DNA from: Papio anubis
Lineage: Eukaryota > Chordata > Mammalia > Primates > Cercopithecidae
NCBI RefSeq assembly: GCF_008728515.1
Contig: NC_044989.1
Span: 75,975,754 to 76,039,753, forward strand
Reading direction: 5' to 3'
Length of the DNA stretch: 64,000 nucleotides
This document shows, in pieces, positions 46,800 through 58,999 of the stretch. The notes below the pieces were generated by a model that was given only the letters and a program-made list of their open reading frames with translations, made no database searches and was not told where the DNA came from. The translations under genes and the position numbers were made by a program. Each line of letters starts with the position of its first letter. Position 1 is the first letter of the stretch.

Positions 46800-47359
46800 T
46801 CTCCGTCCTGGACTGGAGCCAGATCCGTTGTCTTTTATTTTCCGGAGAAAGAGCCCCCTCCAACCAAGATGTAAAACAAACGAAACCCCAGTAGTGTGAG
46901 GCTCGGGGTAGGAGGAGATGCCTCTGAGAGAAAAACAGTAAAGTCTGTACATAAACAATGCATACAGACTAGCAAAAATCAAACGACTACTCTCAGGCAA
47001 CAGGACTTCACGAGAAGTCCTGGTTAGTCCTGGTTAAATGCTTTCACCCTTAAGGAAAGTATCTAAAAACAAAAAAAGGCTATTGTCTGAGGCAAATTTG
47101 TACTATATTCATTAAGCTCTGTCTACAGAAAGGAAGCCTGCACCATAAATTTTGAGTGATTGATCGTTTTGGTAAAACCTATTGTTATTTGGGTGCCTCT
47201 GACTGTCTACATCTAGAGCAATTCATCCAGTTCATTTAATTCATGTTGCTGCAGTTGGTTCCGTGCTCAACGACGTTTCTGCCTCTGCTTTAGAGAACAA
47301 AGCTTTCCAAGGGCTTCACAGAAGTGGATATTTAAAGGGATTAAATCTCCAGACTCTCA
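46800..47359. other. Upstream intergenic flank, nothing recognised
   Basis: No exon, RNA gene or named repeat seen between the promoter and the LTR block. Confidence 0.4.
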
Positions 47360-47363
47360 GCTT

Positions 47364-48624
47364 TGTTAAATGAAAACCTTAAACAAATTAAACAGAGTTT
47401 AATTGAACAAATCACACGCCCCCTAAACTAGAATAGGTTCAGAGAGGCTTTAAGCGTAGCCAGCCACCTAGTGGAAGATTTATGGATGGAAAAACAAAAG
47501 TGAGGTACAGAAAACAGAACTAAATATGTGTTAGAAGGATTCTGTACTTCTATATCTGAGTCCTCGTGGAGGAACGTTAACCTAACTTAAGTGTGAATTC
47601 CAAAATTTTGAGACAGTTCTCAACTAATTTAGAAAGTTTATTTTGCCAAGGTTAATGACACACGCCCGTGACACAGCCTCAGGAAGTCCTGATGACATGT
47701 GACCAAGGTAGTTGGGGCACAGCTTCGGTTTATACATTTTAGGGAGACATGAGACATCAATCAATATATGTCAGATGTACGTTGGTTCCGTCCAGAAAGA
47801 TGGGGACAACTTAAGCAGGGAGGGGGCTTCCAGGTCACAGGAAGGTGAGAGACAAATAATTGCATTATTCTGAATTTCTGATAAGCCTTTCCAAAGAAGA
47901 CAATCAGAATATGCATCTATCTCAGTGAGCAGAGGGATGACTTTGAATAGATTGAGTGGCAGGTTTTGCCCTGAGCAGTTCCCAGTTTTACTTTTTCCTT
48001 TAGCTTAGTAATTTGGGGACCCCCAAATTTTCCTTTCACAATAGGTAGACAAGATTGAAAACCTAAATTAGGTTAACTAGGTCAGTCTTGCCCAATCCCA
48101 GCAGCCATACTTAAACCACTGATACACTGCTGAGTGTTCAAACTGTGTTCAAATGAGGCAAACGCCAACTTGTAACCAATCCAGCTGTTTCTGTACCTCA
48201 CTTTCGATTTCTGTACATAAATTCCACACCCCCCCCCGTTTTTTTTTGTTTTTTGGTCTACAAATTTGTTCTGACCACTAGGCATCCCTGGAGTATCTCT
48301 GAATCTGCTGTGATTCTGGAGGCTGCCCAATTCACGAATCTTTCATTGCTCAATTAAACTCCTTTAAATTTAATTCAGCTGAAGTTTATCTTTTAGCAGA
48401 AGTCAAGTACAGAAACAGCCAGATTGGTTACAGCTTAGTGTTTGCCTTATTTGAACATGATTTGAACAGTTGGCCAGCTTTGATTTGCTAAAACTCGGTG
48501 TTTGGCACAAGAGTAGGTTGCAGTCTATTTACACATCCAGTTAGGTTCTAGTTCACTAGGTAGGGAGAAACCTTTAGGTTGAACTTAAAATATATAAGGA
48601 GGTAGCTTTAGGCTAAACTTAACA
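47364..48624 (-). repeat. Class I ERV LTR, minus strand, split by an inner LTR
   Basis: Ends read TGTTAA (minus-strand start at 48624) and TTTAACA (47364). The 4-base repeat GCTT flanks it at 47360-47363 and 48625-48628. Left part 47364-47520 and right part about 48405-48624; the rest is an inserted block. No internal retroviral genes. Confidence 0.65.
47609..48404 (+). repeat. LTR block nested in opposite orientation
   Basis: Plus-strand LTR material: TGAGACAG to CTTTCACA (47609-48040), then a U3-R-U5 end with AATTAAA near 48352. The last 300 bases are related to the outer LTR but inverted. The duplicated AAGTGAGGTACAGAAAACAG-like segment marks the junction. Subfamilies are not assigned. 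Confidence 0.55.
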
Positions 48625-49141
48625 GCTTCCATATGCATTCTTGCTAAAACTGGTTTGACTGAGAACCGCTGTATTCATGCTGCCTTGACAAATATAGTGT
48701 TCTTTTCTTCTTCCAAAGGAGAGGCATAATTCTGTGTCCCTCCTGAATATACTAAAGTACATGCCATGTGTAAAAATCTCTGTAGCATCCAACATTTTGT
48801 TGTCTAGATGACAAATAACTAATGTTTTCATTACAATCCTCTTGCAAACCAGGCAGTTTCCAATGTTTTGCTTTCAACAAAATTGGAAGACCAAATCCGA
48901 TAGTCAGTTGACCATTCAAACTAATTTTTGATGATGAATTAATGTGATTTTTGCATACAATTCAGGAATTCTGAAAAATGACTGATATTGAAAAGACACA
49001 CTTTTTCGTAGGTAGAGAGTTTTCTCAGCGCTTACATAACATAAAATTAAAATATAACAGCATAATTGACAATAATAACTGTTTTAGCAATAAGTAATAT
49101 CCATGGATGCAACTAATATGGGAGGAGCTATATTTGTCATT

Positions 49142-49566
49142 AAGAGATGTATTTTCTTTCTTTCTCTTTCCTTCCTTCCTTCCTTCCTTCCTTCCTTCCT
49201 TCCTTCCTTCCTTCCTTTCTCTCTCTCTCTCTCTCCCTCTCTCTCTCTCTCCCTCTCTCTCTCTCTTTTTATGTTTCTTTCTTTTTTGACAGTCTTGCTC
49301 TGTTGCCCAGGCTGGAGTGTAGTGGCATGATGTCTGCTCACTGCAACCTCTGCCTCCCAGTTCAAGCGATTCTTCTGTCAGCCTCCCAAGTAGCAGAGAT
49401 TACAGGCGTGCACCACCACGCCCAACTAATTGTTTGTAGATTTTTTAGTAGATATGGGGTTTCACCATGTTGGCCAGGCTGGTCTTGAACTCCTGGCCTC
49501 AAATTATCTGCCCACCTCAGCTTCCCAAACTGCTGGGATTACAGACGTGAGCCACCGCACCCAGCC
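49142..49566 (-). repeat. Alu with tail grown into a GGAA/GA microsatellite
   Basis: Antisense Alu body 49285-49566; its 3' tail region (49157-49270) is (TTCC)n plus (CT)n instead of poly-T. AAGAGATGTATTTTC (49142) and AAGACATGCATTTTC (49567) are the target duplication, placing the microsatellite inside the insertion. Confidence 0.9.
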
Positions 49567-49659
49567 AAGACATGCATTTTCAACAAATATTATCTTTGCT
49601 TAAAAAAAAGTGATGTATTTATATTGCGTTAAGTGTATACGATTGTTGAAACCACCAGT

Positions 49660-51350
49660 TAAAGGCTACCAGGAGAATACCAAGTCAAACAAAGTTAGGT
49701 TTATTTAGCTTGCCCCAGCAGAGGAAAGCACAGACCAAGGAAACCACGGTGTATTGGTAAGAGGGAGTTGAATGGAGTTTCTTCTAAGATTTGGGCTTGT
49801 GCTAGATTTTAAGGAGAGCTAAGGGAAGCAGGGCCAGATTTGTATTATATAATGTCAAGAAGTTAGATAGTTTAACAATTAGGTACCTCAGTAATCCTGT
49901 TAAAGAAGTAGGAGGAACAGAGGAAGGAAGTGGAGTTTGGATGTCATTAGTATAAAGTAGCAATCACTTCAAAATACTTCTTAGAGCTGCAGTATGGTCT
50001 TGACTTCCAGCAGAGCTGACTAATTTCTCATTAATAATTGTAAAGATAACTAAATCCAGAACATACATAATTATACATTACATATACATTTTTATGGAAA
50101 AACATAGATTGATTAATGAAGAACTTTCAAGTATAAGCTGATTTCTATAATTTGATCAATGAAAGACTTTCAAGTATAAACTATATTTCAGTAGGTAAAA
50201 TGTTGTAGGGAATAGAAATATGAATTCAAGGAGAAAAAGCAATGATGCAAATGGTTTGTACATTTATTAAATGAGATACTGAGTATTAAATAGGTTCAAT
50301 GTTTAGGTTACATTATATACATTTAAATGAGTAATATAATTTTTATAAAAGTAAGTCCCAACATGTACAGTACACCAGAAATTACATTCTTTGCAAATGT
50401 CAAAACTTAGAGATGTTCACCTAAAAAAGTGCTGAGATAATAAATTTTTTAAAAATCCCTAAAACAGCATGCATTCACAAAGGTATGAAACCACTATCAC
50501 AGATGACCATTACCAACTCAATCTTCTTTATACTGACTATGGACGCTCCAGTTGCTCAAAAACATTTCTTGCTTGGGCCGTCTCATAGGAATAGTATTTT
50601 AATAATTGGTTGGAGGACTTAGAATATATAAGGAAACAGCTTTAGGCTAAACTTAATTTAGATAGAGTCATAGATAAAATGGGCATTGTAGTATGTTTTT
50701 GGGGGTATACTCCACCAATAAGCCAATTTTCTTCCAGAAATTTCTCTTCTATTAGGTTTCTGTAGCTACATTCACCTCCTGGGACATGGCTAACAGGGTC
50801 AAAAGAGATATCAGAACCATGGTAGACCAATTAGAGCCTTTCCTCAGGAATGTCTGAGCTGTGAAATACTCTTCAGTGGTGAGCTGGAGTCTGCTCCTGT
50901 GGACTCTGGACGGCTGGTTGCAAAATGTTCAGAAATTGTAGGAGCCAGTTAACGCAGTCATTATTAAACATTAAATTGTATAAATTTACTACTTAAAGGA
51001 TATTATGAATAAAGGTAATAAATCCTCAAAACTCAACACTTCCTTTTGCTACTAACTCTTACTGTTATCTGTGCCATTGAGGTTTATGTCTATTGTATCT
51101 GTATGGTAGAAATACTATATAATGTTGAGCTACTGCACACCTGTTACCAACTCCATGTTTAGTGGTGTCATATTTGCAGCTTGAAATCAGTCATAATGGG
51201 AGTACTTATACCATATAAATTGGGAGACCTGAGAAGTCTGGGTGTTTCTCCCAGATATCCAGTCATTAAACATTTACCATCATATCACTGACTATATTTC
51301 ACCAAAGGAATAGAGAAGAAGCAAAGTTTCTCTGATTGATCTTGCCCCAG
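49660..51350. other. Intergenic, mostly unassigned; LTR tail copy at 50594-50660
   Basis: 'cttagaatatataaggaaac' and 'agctttaggctaaacttaat' repeat the U3 start of the LTR at 48.6 kb. A local 41-base duplication (ACTTTCAAGTATAA at 50127 and 50168) is present. No gene seen. Confidence 0.5.
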
Positions 51351-51353
51351 AAT

Positions 51354-51406
51354 TCTTTTTTCTTGGCTTTTCTTTTTTCTTGGCTTTTTCTTTTTTCTTG
51401 ACTTTT
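51354..51406. repeat. Three-copy 17-18 base pyrimidine tandem repeat
   Basis: TTCTTTTTTCTTGGCTT-like unit repeated three times. Confidence 0.85.
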
Positions 51407-51871
51407 CTCAATAAACTGAAACTCATTGATGTAAATTTGGGAAATTACATGATACAGTATTATCAGTTAGTCACAATTTATTAATGTCTTATTATAAAGA
51501 GAGGCTTCTCTTTTTAAATCCAGGTAAAGTTAGAGAACTACTTGATTTTTTTGTTTTAGAAAATTGGCAAATGGCGTGAAAAGGATATTTCTGGAGAATA
51601 GAGATACTCGTGGTATCTGAAAGAACAGCTTCCTATCATGGACCAAGTGCTCCTTGTAGTTAGAACAAACTTTGAAGATTGGGGATGGAGAAGTGGGTTC
51701 TATTCGGTCCAGTGCTTTTCAGATGCCATCTTTCCATGCAGAATTCCCAAGTTCTGCCATGGATACTGTTCTATTCTCCTTTAGCAGAGGAGGACATCTT
51801 TCCAAATTACACTATACATCTGCAGTTAGTGCTAAACCAAACAGGAGAGTATAATTTTTAGTTTATTTTAT

Positions 51872-52015
51872 TTTATGGACAGAGTCTCGCTCTGCCACCT
51901 AGTGCGATGGTGCGAATACAGCTCACTGCGACCTTGACCTACTGGGCTCAGTGATCCTCCGACCTTAGCCTCCTGAGGATCGGGGACTACACGCATGTAC
52001 CCCCATGCCCAGCTA
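51872..52015 (-). repeat. Alu monomer-like fragment
   Basis: 'gacagagtctcgctctgcca' to 'tacccccatgcccagctaa', half length, degraded. Confidence 0.75.
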
Positions 52016-52181
52016 AGACTAGCATTTTGAAACAGGAGAATGAGGAAGATGATCGTGACTGTAATTGAAGACGAATTCAGTGTTCCATTATGCACTCTTA
52101 AGGAAACACATTAATATACTGTACAATTCAATCAGCATTTATTATACACCTACTAGCACGGGCACCATGCTAAGCCCTAGA

Positions 52182-52356
52182 CTAGTGCTCATAAAATCTA
52201 ATGTTCTTCAAAGCACGTGGAAATAGTTTGGACATATGGATACTGATTGAGCTGCTCTGTGTAGGAATCAAGAGTCTTCATTTCTAGCAAGCTCCCAGGT
52301 GAAGGCAAGGATGCTTGTCTGAGGATCACTCTAAATAGCAAGGTCCTAGAGCAGAC
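52182..52356. mobile_element. MER5A-like hAT MITE
   Basis: 'attctcaaag'-type start (caaagcacgtggaaa) and 'agcaagctcccaggtgaagg' core. Confidence 0.45.
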
Positions 52357-53270
52357 ACTAAGAAGTAGTAATCACCCTCAAGAAGTCTTAAAAAATTGTC
52401 CAAATAACTTAATCATTGATGAACTTCATATCAGATTGTAACAGCATGTAAACGTTAGATACCTCAAAATTTAGAAACCTAAACAGCCCCCCAAAAGGAA
52501 AACTAAGAATCTATTCACAGTGAGTAAGGTGTAGAAGTTATTCACCATAAGGGGATCTCTGTCTGCACCTCCTCAAAGAGGGTTATCTGCCAGCTTCCAA
52601 AATCATTTTAGCTGTTTGTTGCAATTGGAAAGGTGGTCAGCAGGACAGAATTCACTCCCAGTGTTGTTTAAAAGGGAGCAGTTTACTTAAGGACAGTCTA
52701 AGTGTGGTGTTCGTGTTCTAGAAGGCCCTTTCCCTTCAAAAGTCACTGACTCACAAACTATGTTAAACCAAAATGTGTAAACGCTAGGCAGAGTTTACTG
52801 TTCTCAACCGAGTTCAGAGCCATCTGCTAATGTGGACTCGTTGTTTACTTCACCATTTTAAAAGACACTGCCTCCCCAGACAGAGCCCTTCTTTTACGCA
52901 TTTTGATATCCTGTACCTAGTGTAGTGTTTAGTGCACAGCTGACATGAACACAATGAACTAAATGGTTGGATGAGGCAATTCTGAAACATTTGTGTTCAC
53001 TCACGAAAATAAAACTGGAAAACAAGTCACTCTAACTTGTTAAATGCAAACATGTTAAGAGAGAGATAATATATGACGGAGATAGAAAATACTCTGCTAT
53101 ATAAAACAGAAATCAAATATTTGTTCTAAGGGAAAGAAGTGAGAAAAGTGATTTTCTCTGGGTATTGCCTGGGTGGGAGAGGATGAAATAAAGATAACTT
53201 GTTTAATAAAGGAGGAGGAATCCTGAGTTCTCTCCTGTGTCCCCAGGGAAAGCAGCGAGATGACTCTGAG
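52357..53270. other. Intergenic, nothing recognised
   Basis: No open frame, RNA gene or clear repeat beyond a MIR-like trace near 52890-52990. Confidence 0.4.
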
Positions 53271-53279
53271 GGATAGTTG

Positions 53280-53392
53280 CCAGATTGAGAAAAAATATAG
53301 AATACCTGGTAAAATTTGAATTTCAGATAAAACAGGAATAGCTTTTTAGTATATATACTATATAATATTTGGGATATACCTGCATGGTAGAT
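53280..53392. mobile_element. Palindromic MITE remnant
   Basis: 'aatttgaatttcagataaaa' and 'atttgggatatacctgcatg' match a common palindromic human MITE; name not certain. Confidence 0.5.
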
Positions 53393-53621
53393 TTTGGAAC
53401 TCTAGCCTAGGAAAAAGAGAAGTGTGAAGAATTTCAAAGGGTGGAGAAAAACTTCAGAATCTGAGGTGGAGGGTAGGGGACTGTTGTAGTTCTGGAATCT
53501 GAGAGAAATGAGGGTCAGTGAGAAGTTCCCAGTTACAAGGGAGAATGGGATGAAGTGCTTTTAAGATTCAGTGAAGTTTTCTTCCAAGGATTTAGTAAAA
53601 CTTTGCTCCAAATACAATCTT

Positions 53622-53916
53622 TTTTTTTTTTTTTGAGACGGAGTCTCGCTCTGTCGCCCAGGCTGGGGTGCAGTGGCACAATCTCAGCTCACTGTCACCT
53701 CCGCCTCCTAGGTTCAAACGATTCTCCTGCCTCAGCCTCCTGAGTAGCTTGGGATTACAGGTGACCGCCATCACACCCAGCTAATTTTTGTATTTTCAGT
53801 AGAGATGGGGTTTCACCATGTTGGCCAGGATGGTCTCAAACTGCTGACCTCAGGTGATCCGCCTGCCTTGGCCTCCCAAAGTGCTGGGATTATAGGCGTG
53901 AGCCATTGCACCCAGC
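53622..53916 (-). repeat. Alu SINE, minus strand
   Basis: Full antisense Alu with CTCCAAATACAATCTT (53606) and CTCCAAATACAGTCTT (53917) as target duplication. Confidence 0.96.
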
Positions 53917-53932
53917 CTCCAAATACAGTCTT

Positions 53933-55230
53933 AACATTGCTGTTGAGATTGAAGGAGTTGGCAGCTGAGGTCAGATGGTGGATGAGGAAGAACTGGTGAC
54001 TCCACGATTCTGAGCTGAGGGTGTCAGAGGAGATGGAGTGGATGACAGGAGAGAAGCAGGTTACTGAGCATGCTGGCTTAGGAGTGGGTTTGAGATAGCC
54101 CCTTTTCCCAAATGTACCCAAGAAGGTGCAACTTTAAAGGAGAAGATGCTCCGGGAGTTACCTGTGTGCACAGGAAAAGGGCAAAGAGCAAAACTGTATT
54201 TCTCCAAACAGCTTTTCCAGATACCCATATTTACCACTGCCTTATATAATTTCTTGTTTTCATGAATACTAGGATTTTCACTACCACCCTTCATCATCAA
54301 GCAGGTAGAGATAATGCCGTATCTTTTTATTTGCCCTACACTGTACTTATTTATAATATTAGCTTATTAATTAATTGGCTGATCATTATGAGAGTTTATA
54401 TTATTCCCGTTTTATGTCGTTTAGAATTGCAGAGGTTAATAATGGGAAAAATTGGCATATAAAACATTTCCAACTTCTGGAAATCAATGTCATATTTATC
54501 CAAACAGACTTTTTTCTCCCTAAAGTGAAGTGACATTTTATTTAGCTTGTCTTGCCATTTAATGGTGGATTCTGAGCTCCCTCTAGTGAGAAATGTGCTC
54601 CTTATAAAAGGATTGTATCAAATAATCTCATGGAAATTGCCTCCTTGCTTATTATAGAGCTGAGCAATGAATATATTTTCATTTTAAGCCAGGCTCTTTA
54701 AAACTTTATTAGAGGATAAAATTTTGGGAAGTCACGTTTATAAGTCATTTTTTAAATTAAAAAATTACTATGGAAACACATTCATACAAATATGAAACTA
54801 ATTGTGCTTTCACTTCTTCAGCGTCTATTTTTTAAGCACTTGCTATGATAGGAGCCCTGCACTGGGACCAGAAGGTCACGAAACACATGGGATCCTGTTC
54901 CGAAGGTCAGGTGTGAGGAACCACATTAGCCCTAGGATCTGGTTTATTGGAAATACTTAATGATATCCTGTAATCCCAAGTATTGAGAATTTTCTCAATT
55001 TTGGATCCTACTTTTCAGAATGAATAGATGTCTTTGAGCTGTCACTCTTATGTGCCTGAACTAATCTATTGATTAACTGTCAGATACCCCAAGGACCACC
55101 GGAAAAACCTATTGATCAAGCAAAGTAAAGTTTATAAGATTAACTACAGTAAGAAAGAACACCACCTTGACAGAATCGTATAAGTATCTGAAAATGAAAG
55201 AATAAGGCAGGGTATTTACAGAGTTTTTAG
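53933..55230. other. Intergenic, nothing recognised
   Basis: AT-rich sequence with no supported gene; weak ancient-repeat flavour near 54830-54900. Confidence 0.4.
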
Positions 55231-55239
55231 GCCTGGGCT

Positions 55240-55855
55240 GGGCGATTTTTAAAAAAATGTATTTTATTGTGGTAAGCACACTTAATGTGAACACATTTTC
55301 AAGTGTAAGATACAATATTGCCAACCATAAGGACAATGCTGTACAGCAGGTCTGTAGAACTTATTTATCTTGTACAATTGATACTTTATACCAATTGATT
55401 AGTGATTTGTCATTTTCCTCTTTCCCCAGCCCCTAGAAACCACAATTCTACTCTCTGATTTTATGAGTCTGAATATTTTAGATACCTCATATAAGTGGAC
55501 TCACACCGTGTTTTTCTTTCTTGGTGACTTATTTCACTTAGCATAATGTCCTCAAGGTTAATTCATGTTGTTGCATATTGCAGGATTTCTTTATTTTTTA
55601 AGGATGAATAATATTCCCTCCTCTCTATACAACACATTTCCTTTATCCATTCATCCTTCAATTGACAAAACAGTACTGCTCCTATGGAAAACAATATGAA
55701 GATTCCTCAAAAAGTTAAAAGTAGAACTACTATGTGATCCAGCAGTCTCATTTCTGGGTATTTATTCAACAGAATTGAAATCAGGACTTCTAAAAGATAA
55801 TCACACTCCAGTGTTCACTGCTGCACTACTCACAATAACTAAGATGGTATGGGTG
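55240..55855 (-). repeat. L1M copy with 5' inversion (twin priming)
   Basis: 55240-55680 is the antisense 3' end of an L1M ('gcataatgtcctcaaggtta'). 55683-55855 is the adjoining upstream ORF2 segment in sense ('aactactatgtgatccagca'). The two meet at nearly contiguous L1 positions. Confidence 0.75.
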
Positions 55856-56694
55856 ATTTTCAGTTAGGTCTTGTAAGGAGGTCAAGGTGAAAGGAGTCAT
55901 GTGAAATAAATCATACTGTGCTAACCCACCACAAGCTAATCATGGAATGGAGATCAAGTTAGGGTCAATATCCATGGCAATTTATAAGCATTAAGAGGAA
56001 ACAATGTCAAAGAAGGTCAATTTTAGAGGGTGGTTATGAGTGCCTTTCTTCATTTTAAATCCCTCGCCTTTGAGATCTAGGAAGAATTCTAGAGTTTTCC
56101 TTCTAGTCCAACCAGTCAGCTTTCTAACAAATCCAAGCTTCTTTTCAATGCCTTCACAGGGTTTCTCATTCGAGGCATTGAACGAAAAACCTTTCACTCA
56201 ATATGAAACATAACACACATACAGAAAAATGCACAAAACAAAAATGTACAGTTCAAGAACTTACCATAAAGCAAATTCCTCCTAAAGCAAATCCCTCCAC
56301 AGCCACCAACGAAGTTAAGAAATAGAAGATTGCTAGCATCCCAGCAATCTCTTTTGTTCCCCTTTTCAGTCATTTTACCCTCCGTGTCCCCAGAAGTAAT
56401 CATTGTTCTGACTTTTACAGTAATCACTTCCTTGCTTTTTTAAAAATATGGTTTTACTGCAAGCACACATACTCAAACACTATGATGTAGTTTTGTCTGT
56501 TTTTGAACTTTTGAAATCATACCATCTCTATTGTTTTGTGCTTGGCTTTTTATTTTGGCTTAATATATGTTTGTATTATAATTCCACATTGTTCTTCTGT
56601 GTAACTGTAGTCTATTATTATTGCTGTGTAATAGTCCATTGTATGGATATGCCACAGCTTATCTATCCTAATTTTGTTGACATTTGGTTATTTT

Positions 56695-56982
56695 TTTTTT
56701 TTCAGATGGAGTCTTGCTCTGTCGCCCAGGCTGGAGTGCAGTGGCACGATCTCAGCTCACTGCAACCTCCGCCTCCCAGGGTTCAAGCGATTCTCCTGTC
56801 TCAGCATCCTGAATAGCTGGGATTAGGTGTATGCCACCACGCCTGGCTAATTTTCATATTTTTAGTAGAGATGGGGTTTCACCATATTGGTCAGGCTGGT
56901 CTCAAACTCCTGACCTCAGGAGATCCACCAGCCTTAGCCTTCCAAAGTGCTGGGATTACAGGTGTGAGCCACTGTGCCCAGC
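56695..56982 (-). repeat. Alu SINE, minus strand
   Basis: Full antisense Alu; TGACATTTGGTTATTTT is identical at 56678-56694 and 56983-56999. Confidence 0.96.
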
Positions 56983-57339
56983 TGACATTTGGTTATTTTG
57001 ATTTTTTTTTGTTATATTACAAAATGTTATTAAAACACTTGGGAAACAAGTGTCTCTTCGGGTCATGTGTACACAATTCAGTTGGGTATAAACCTAAGAA
57101 TGGAATTATTGCATCATAAGGCATGCATATCTTCAACTTCACTGGAAAATATCAGTTTCCAAAGTAGTAATTGCCTAAATTTACATTCTCATCAGCAGTG
57201 TATTAAAGTTTCCATAGCTCCTAATACTTGCTGACACTTGGTATTTTCAGTTGTCTTTGTTTTAGCCATCTGGGTGTATGTCCTTATTCTTTGAATATGA
57301 ATTTCCTTGATTACTAATGAGGATAAAACTCTTTTTCAT

Positions 57340-57445
57340 TACATATATATGAATACACATATACATAAATATATAGAGTATACATGCTGTATATGTGTAT
57401 ATGAAAACACATATATGTACATAAATATATATGTATATATAGTGT
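57340..57445. repeat. (TA/CA)-rich low-complexity repeat
   Basis: Alternating ATATAC/ACATAT units inside the L1M; the open frames it gives are low-complexity artefacts. Confidence 0.85.
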
Positions 57446-57859
57446 ACATAGTAGGCTATCTGGAGTTCTTCTTTTCTGAATTGCCTGTTCAATTCTCTTG
57501 CTCATTTTTCTATTGAGTTGTCTGTTTTTTCTTAATGGTGCATAGCTCTTCTGTATGTATTTTGTATTTAACTGATGGCTGTTTTGCAAATATATCCTCC
57601 CAGTTTGCGGTTTGCCTTTTCACTGTATTAATGATTGTTTTTCATAAAGAGAAATTCTTAAATTTTTAATACTAATATAATAAAATCTATTTAACCTTTC
57701 CTTTACCATTTGTGCTTTCTGTGTCCCATTTGAGTAATTTTTCTCTACCCCAGGATAAGAAGATAATTTCTGTTATAAATATATAATATACCTACAGTTT
57801 TTTTGTAAGAAGTGAGATGTCAGTCAAATTTTACTTTTTTTATATGGATATTCAATTGA

Positions 57860-58332
57860 TCTGGTTTAGTTAAAATTATATTATGGAAAACTTCCAAACA
57901 TATATATTAAGTAAAAAGAACAGTTTAATGAGCTTTCATTATTCAGCTTTGACAATTTTCAACTTACGAACAATTTGTTTTATCTGTATTCCCATCCACT
58001 TCTCTACTCACGCATTATTTTGAAATACATAACAGACATAATGTTTCATCCATGAATATTTCAGGCATCTTTTAAACAAAAAAGAATATTTAAAAAAATG
58101 TAATCACAATAAACTAGCAACAACCTTTAATATCATAAAATACTTAGTGTTCAAATTTCTGATTCTCTTATAACCATATAATTTTTTACCTTTTGCTTGA
58201 ACCAGGATCTAAACAAGGCCCCCAAATTGGGGTTAGTTGATATATCTTTCAAGCTTTTTTTAATCCATAATAATCTTTCTCAGTCTCACTCTTGCTTTCC
58301 CCACTTGCATGCTTGCAATTCATCTGTCAAAA

Positions 58333-58371
<39 letters not shown>

Positions 58372-58678
58372 CAAAACAAAAAAACAACTAAAGACTCATT
58401 CCACAGTCTTATTTTGGCTGATGTAATTCACATGATGTCATTTCTAACATGCTTCTCTGTCTCCTATATTTTCTTTAATTAGAGGCTTGCACAGATTCAG
58501 GTTCAACTTTTACAGCAAGAATACCTCATAGGAAGGGTTATTTTCGTCCATCTAGATGCATATAATGTCTAGTTGTCTCTTTGTGTGTGCATCTACATAT
58601 GATGTTAGCTGCCACTAACAATATTGAGATGTAATAATTCATTAGGGCTTGAAAAATGGTGATATTCTCATTCTATCA

Positions 58679-58680
<2 letters not shown>
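57860..58680 (-). repeat. L1M 3'-UTR, antisense
   Basis: 'gctttcattattcagctttg', 'gaaccaggatctaaacaagg', 'aatgtctagttgtctctttg', 'aaaaatggtgatattctcat' in order; a (CA)n lies at 58330-58368. Confidence 0.7.
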
Positions 58681-58709
<29 letters not shown>

Positions 58710-58965
58710 GAGACAGAGTCTCACTCTGTCACCCAGATGGAGTGCAGTGGTGTTATCATAGCTCATTGTAGCCTTGAACTCCTGGCCTCAAGCAATTCTT
58801 CTACCTCAGCCTCCCAAGTAGCTGGGACTACAGGTGCATGCCACCATGACTAGCTGTATTTCTTTTTCTTTTTTCTTTATGTAGAAGTTGTTTTATAGCC
58901 CCACACAATCCTCCCACCTCAGACTTCCAAAGCACTAGGATTACAGGTGTGAGTCACAGCGCTGG
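58681..58965 (-). repeat. Alu SINE (old), minus strand
   Basis: T-run head and 'gagacagagtctcactctgt' to 'gagtcacagcgctggcc'; its second half is degraded. Confidence 0.88.
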
Positions 58966-58999
58966 CCCCCGGAAACTTTTTAAAAGAGAATCATCTCAT

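Larger units (their letters stand above)
56200..57770 (-). repeat. L1M fragment, antisense, interrupted by Alu
   Basis: 'gtaatagtccattgtatgga', 'acctaagaatggaattattg', 'ttgcctgttcaattctcttg', 'ggtttgccttttcactgtat' are reverse-complement L1 ORF2 blocks. Confidence 0.75.

Noticed and set aside
46063..46863. A 266-codon open frame on the minus strand over exon 1
   Set aside because: It is out of frame with the recognised GCFC2 start and continues through the exon 1 donor; no conserved domain is visible.
57262..57589. Tyr/Ile-rich small proteins on both strands
   Set aside because: They are low-complexity products of a TA/CA repeat.
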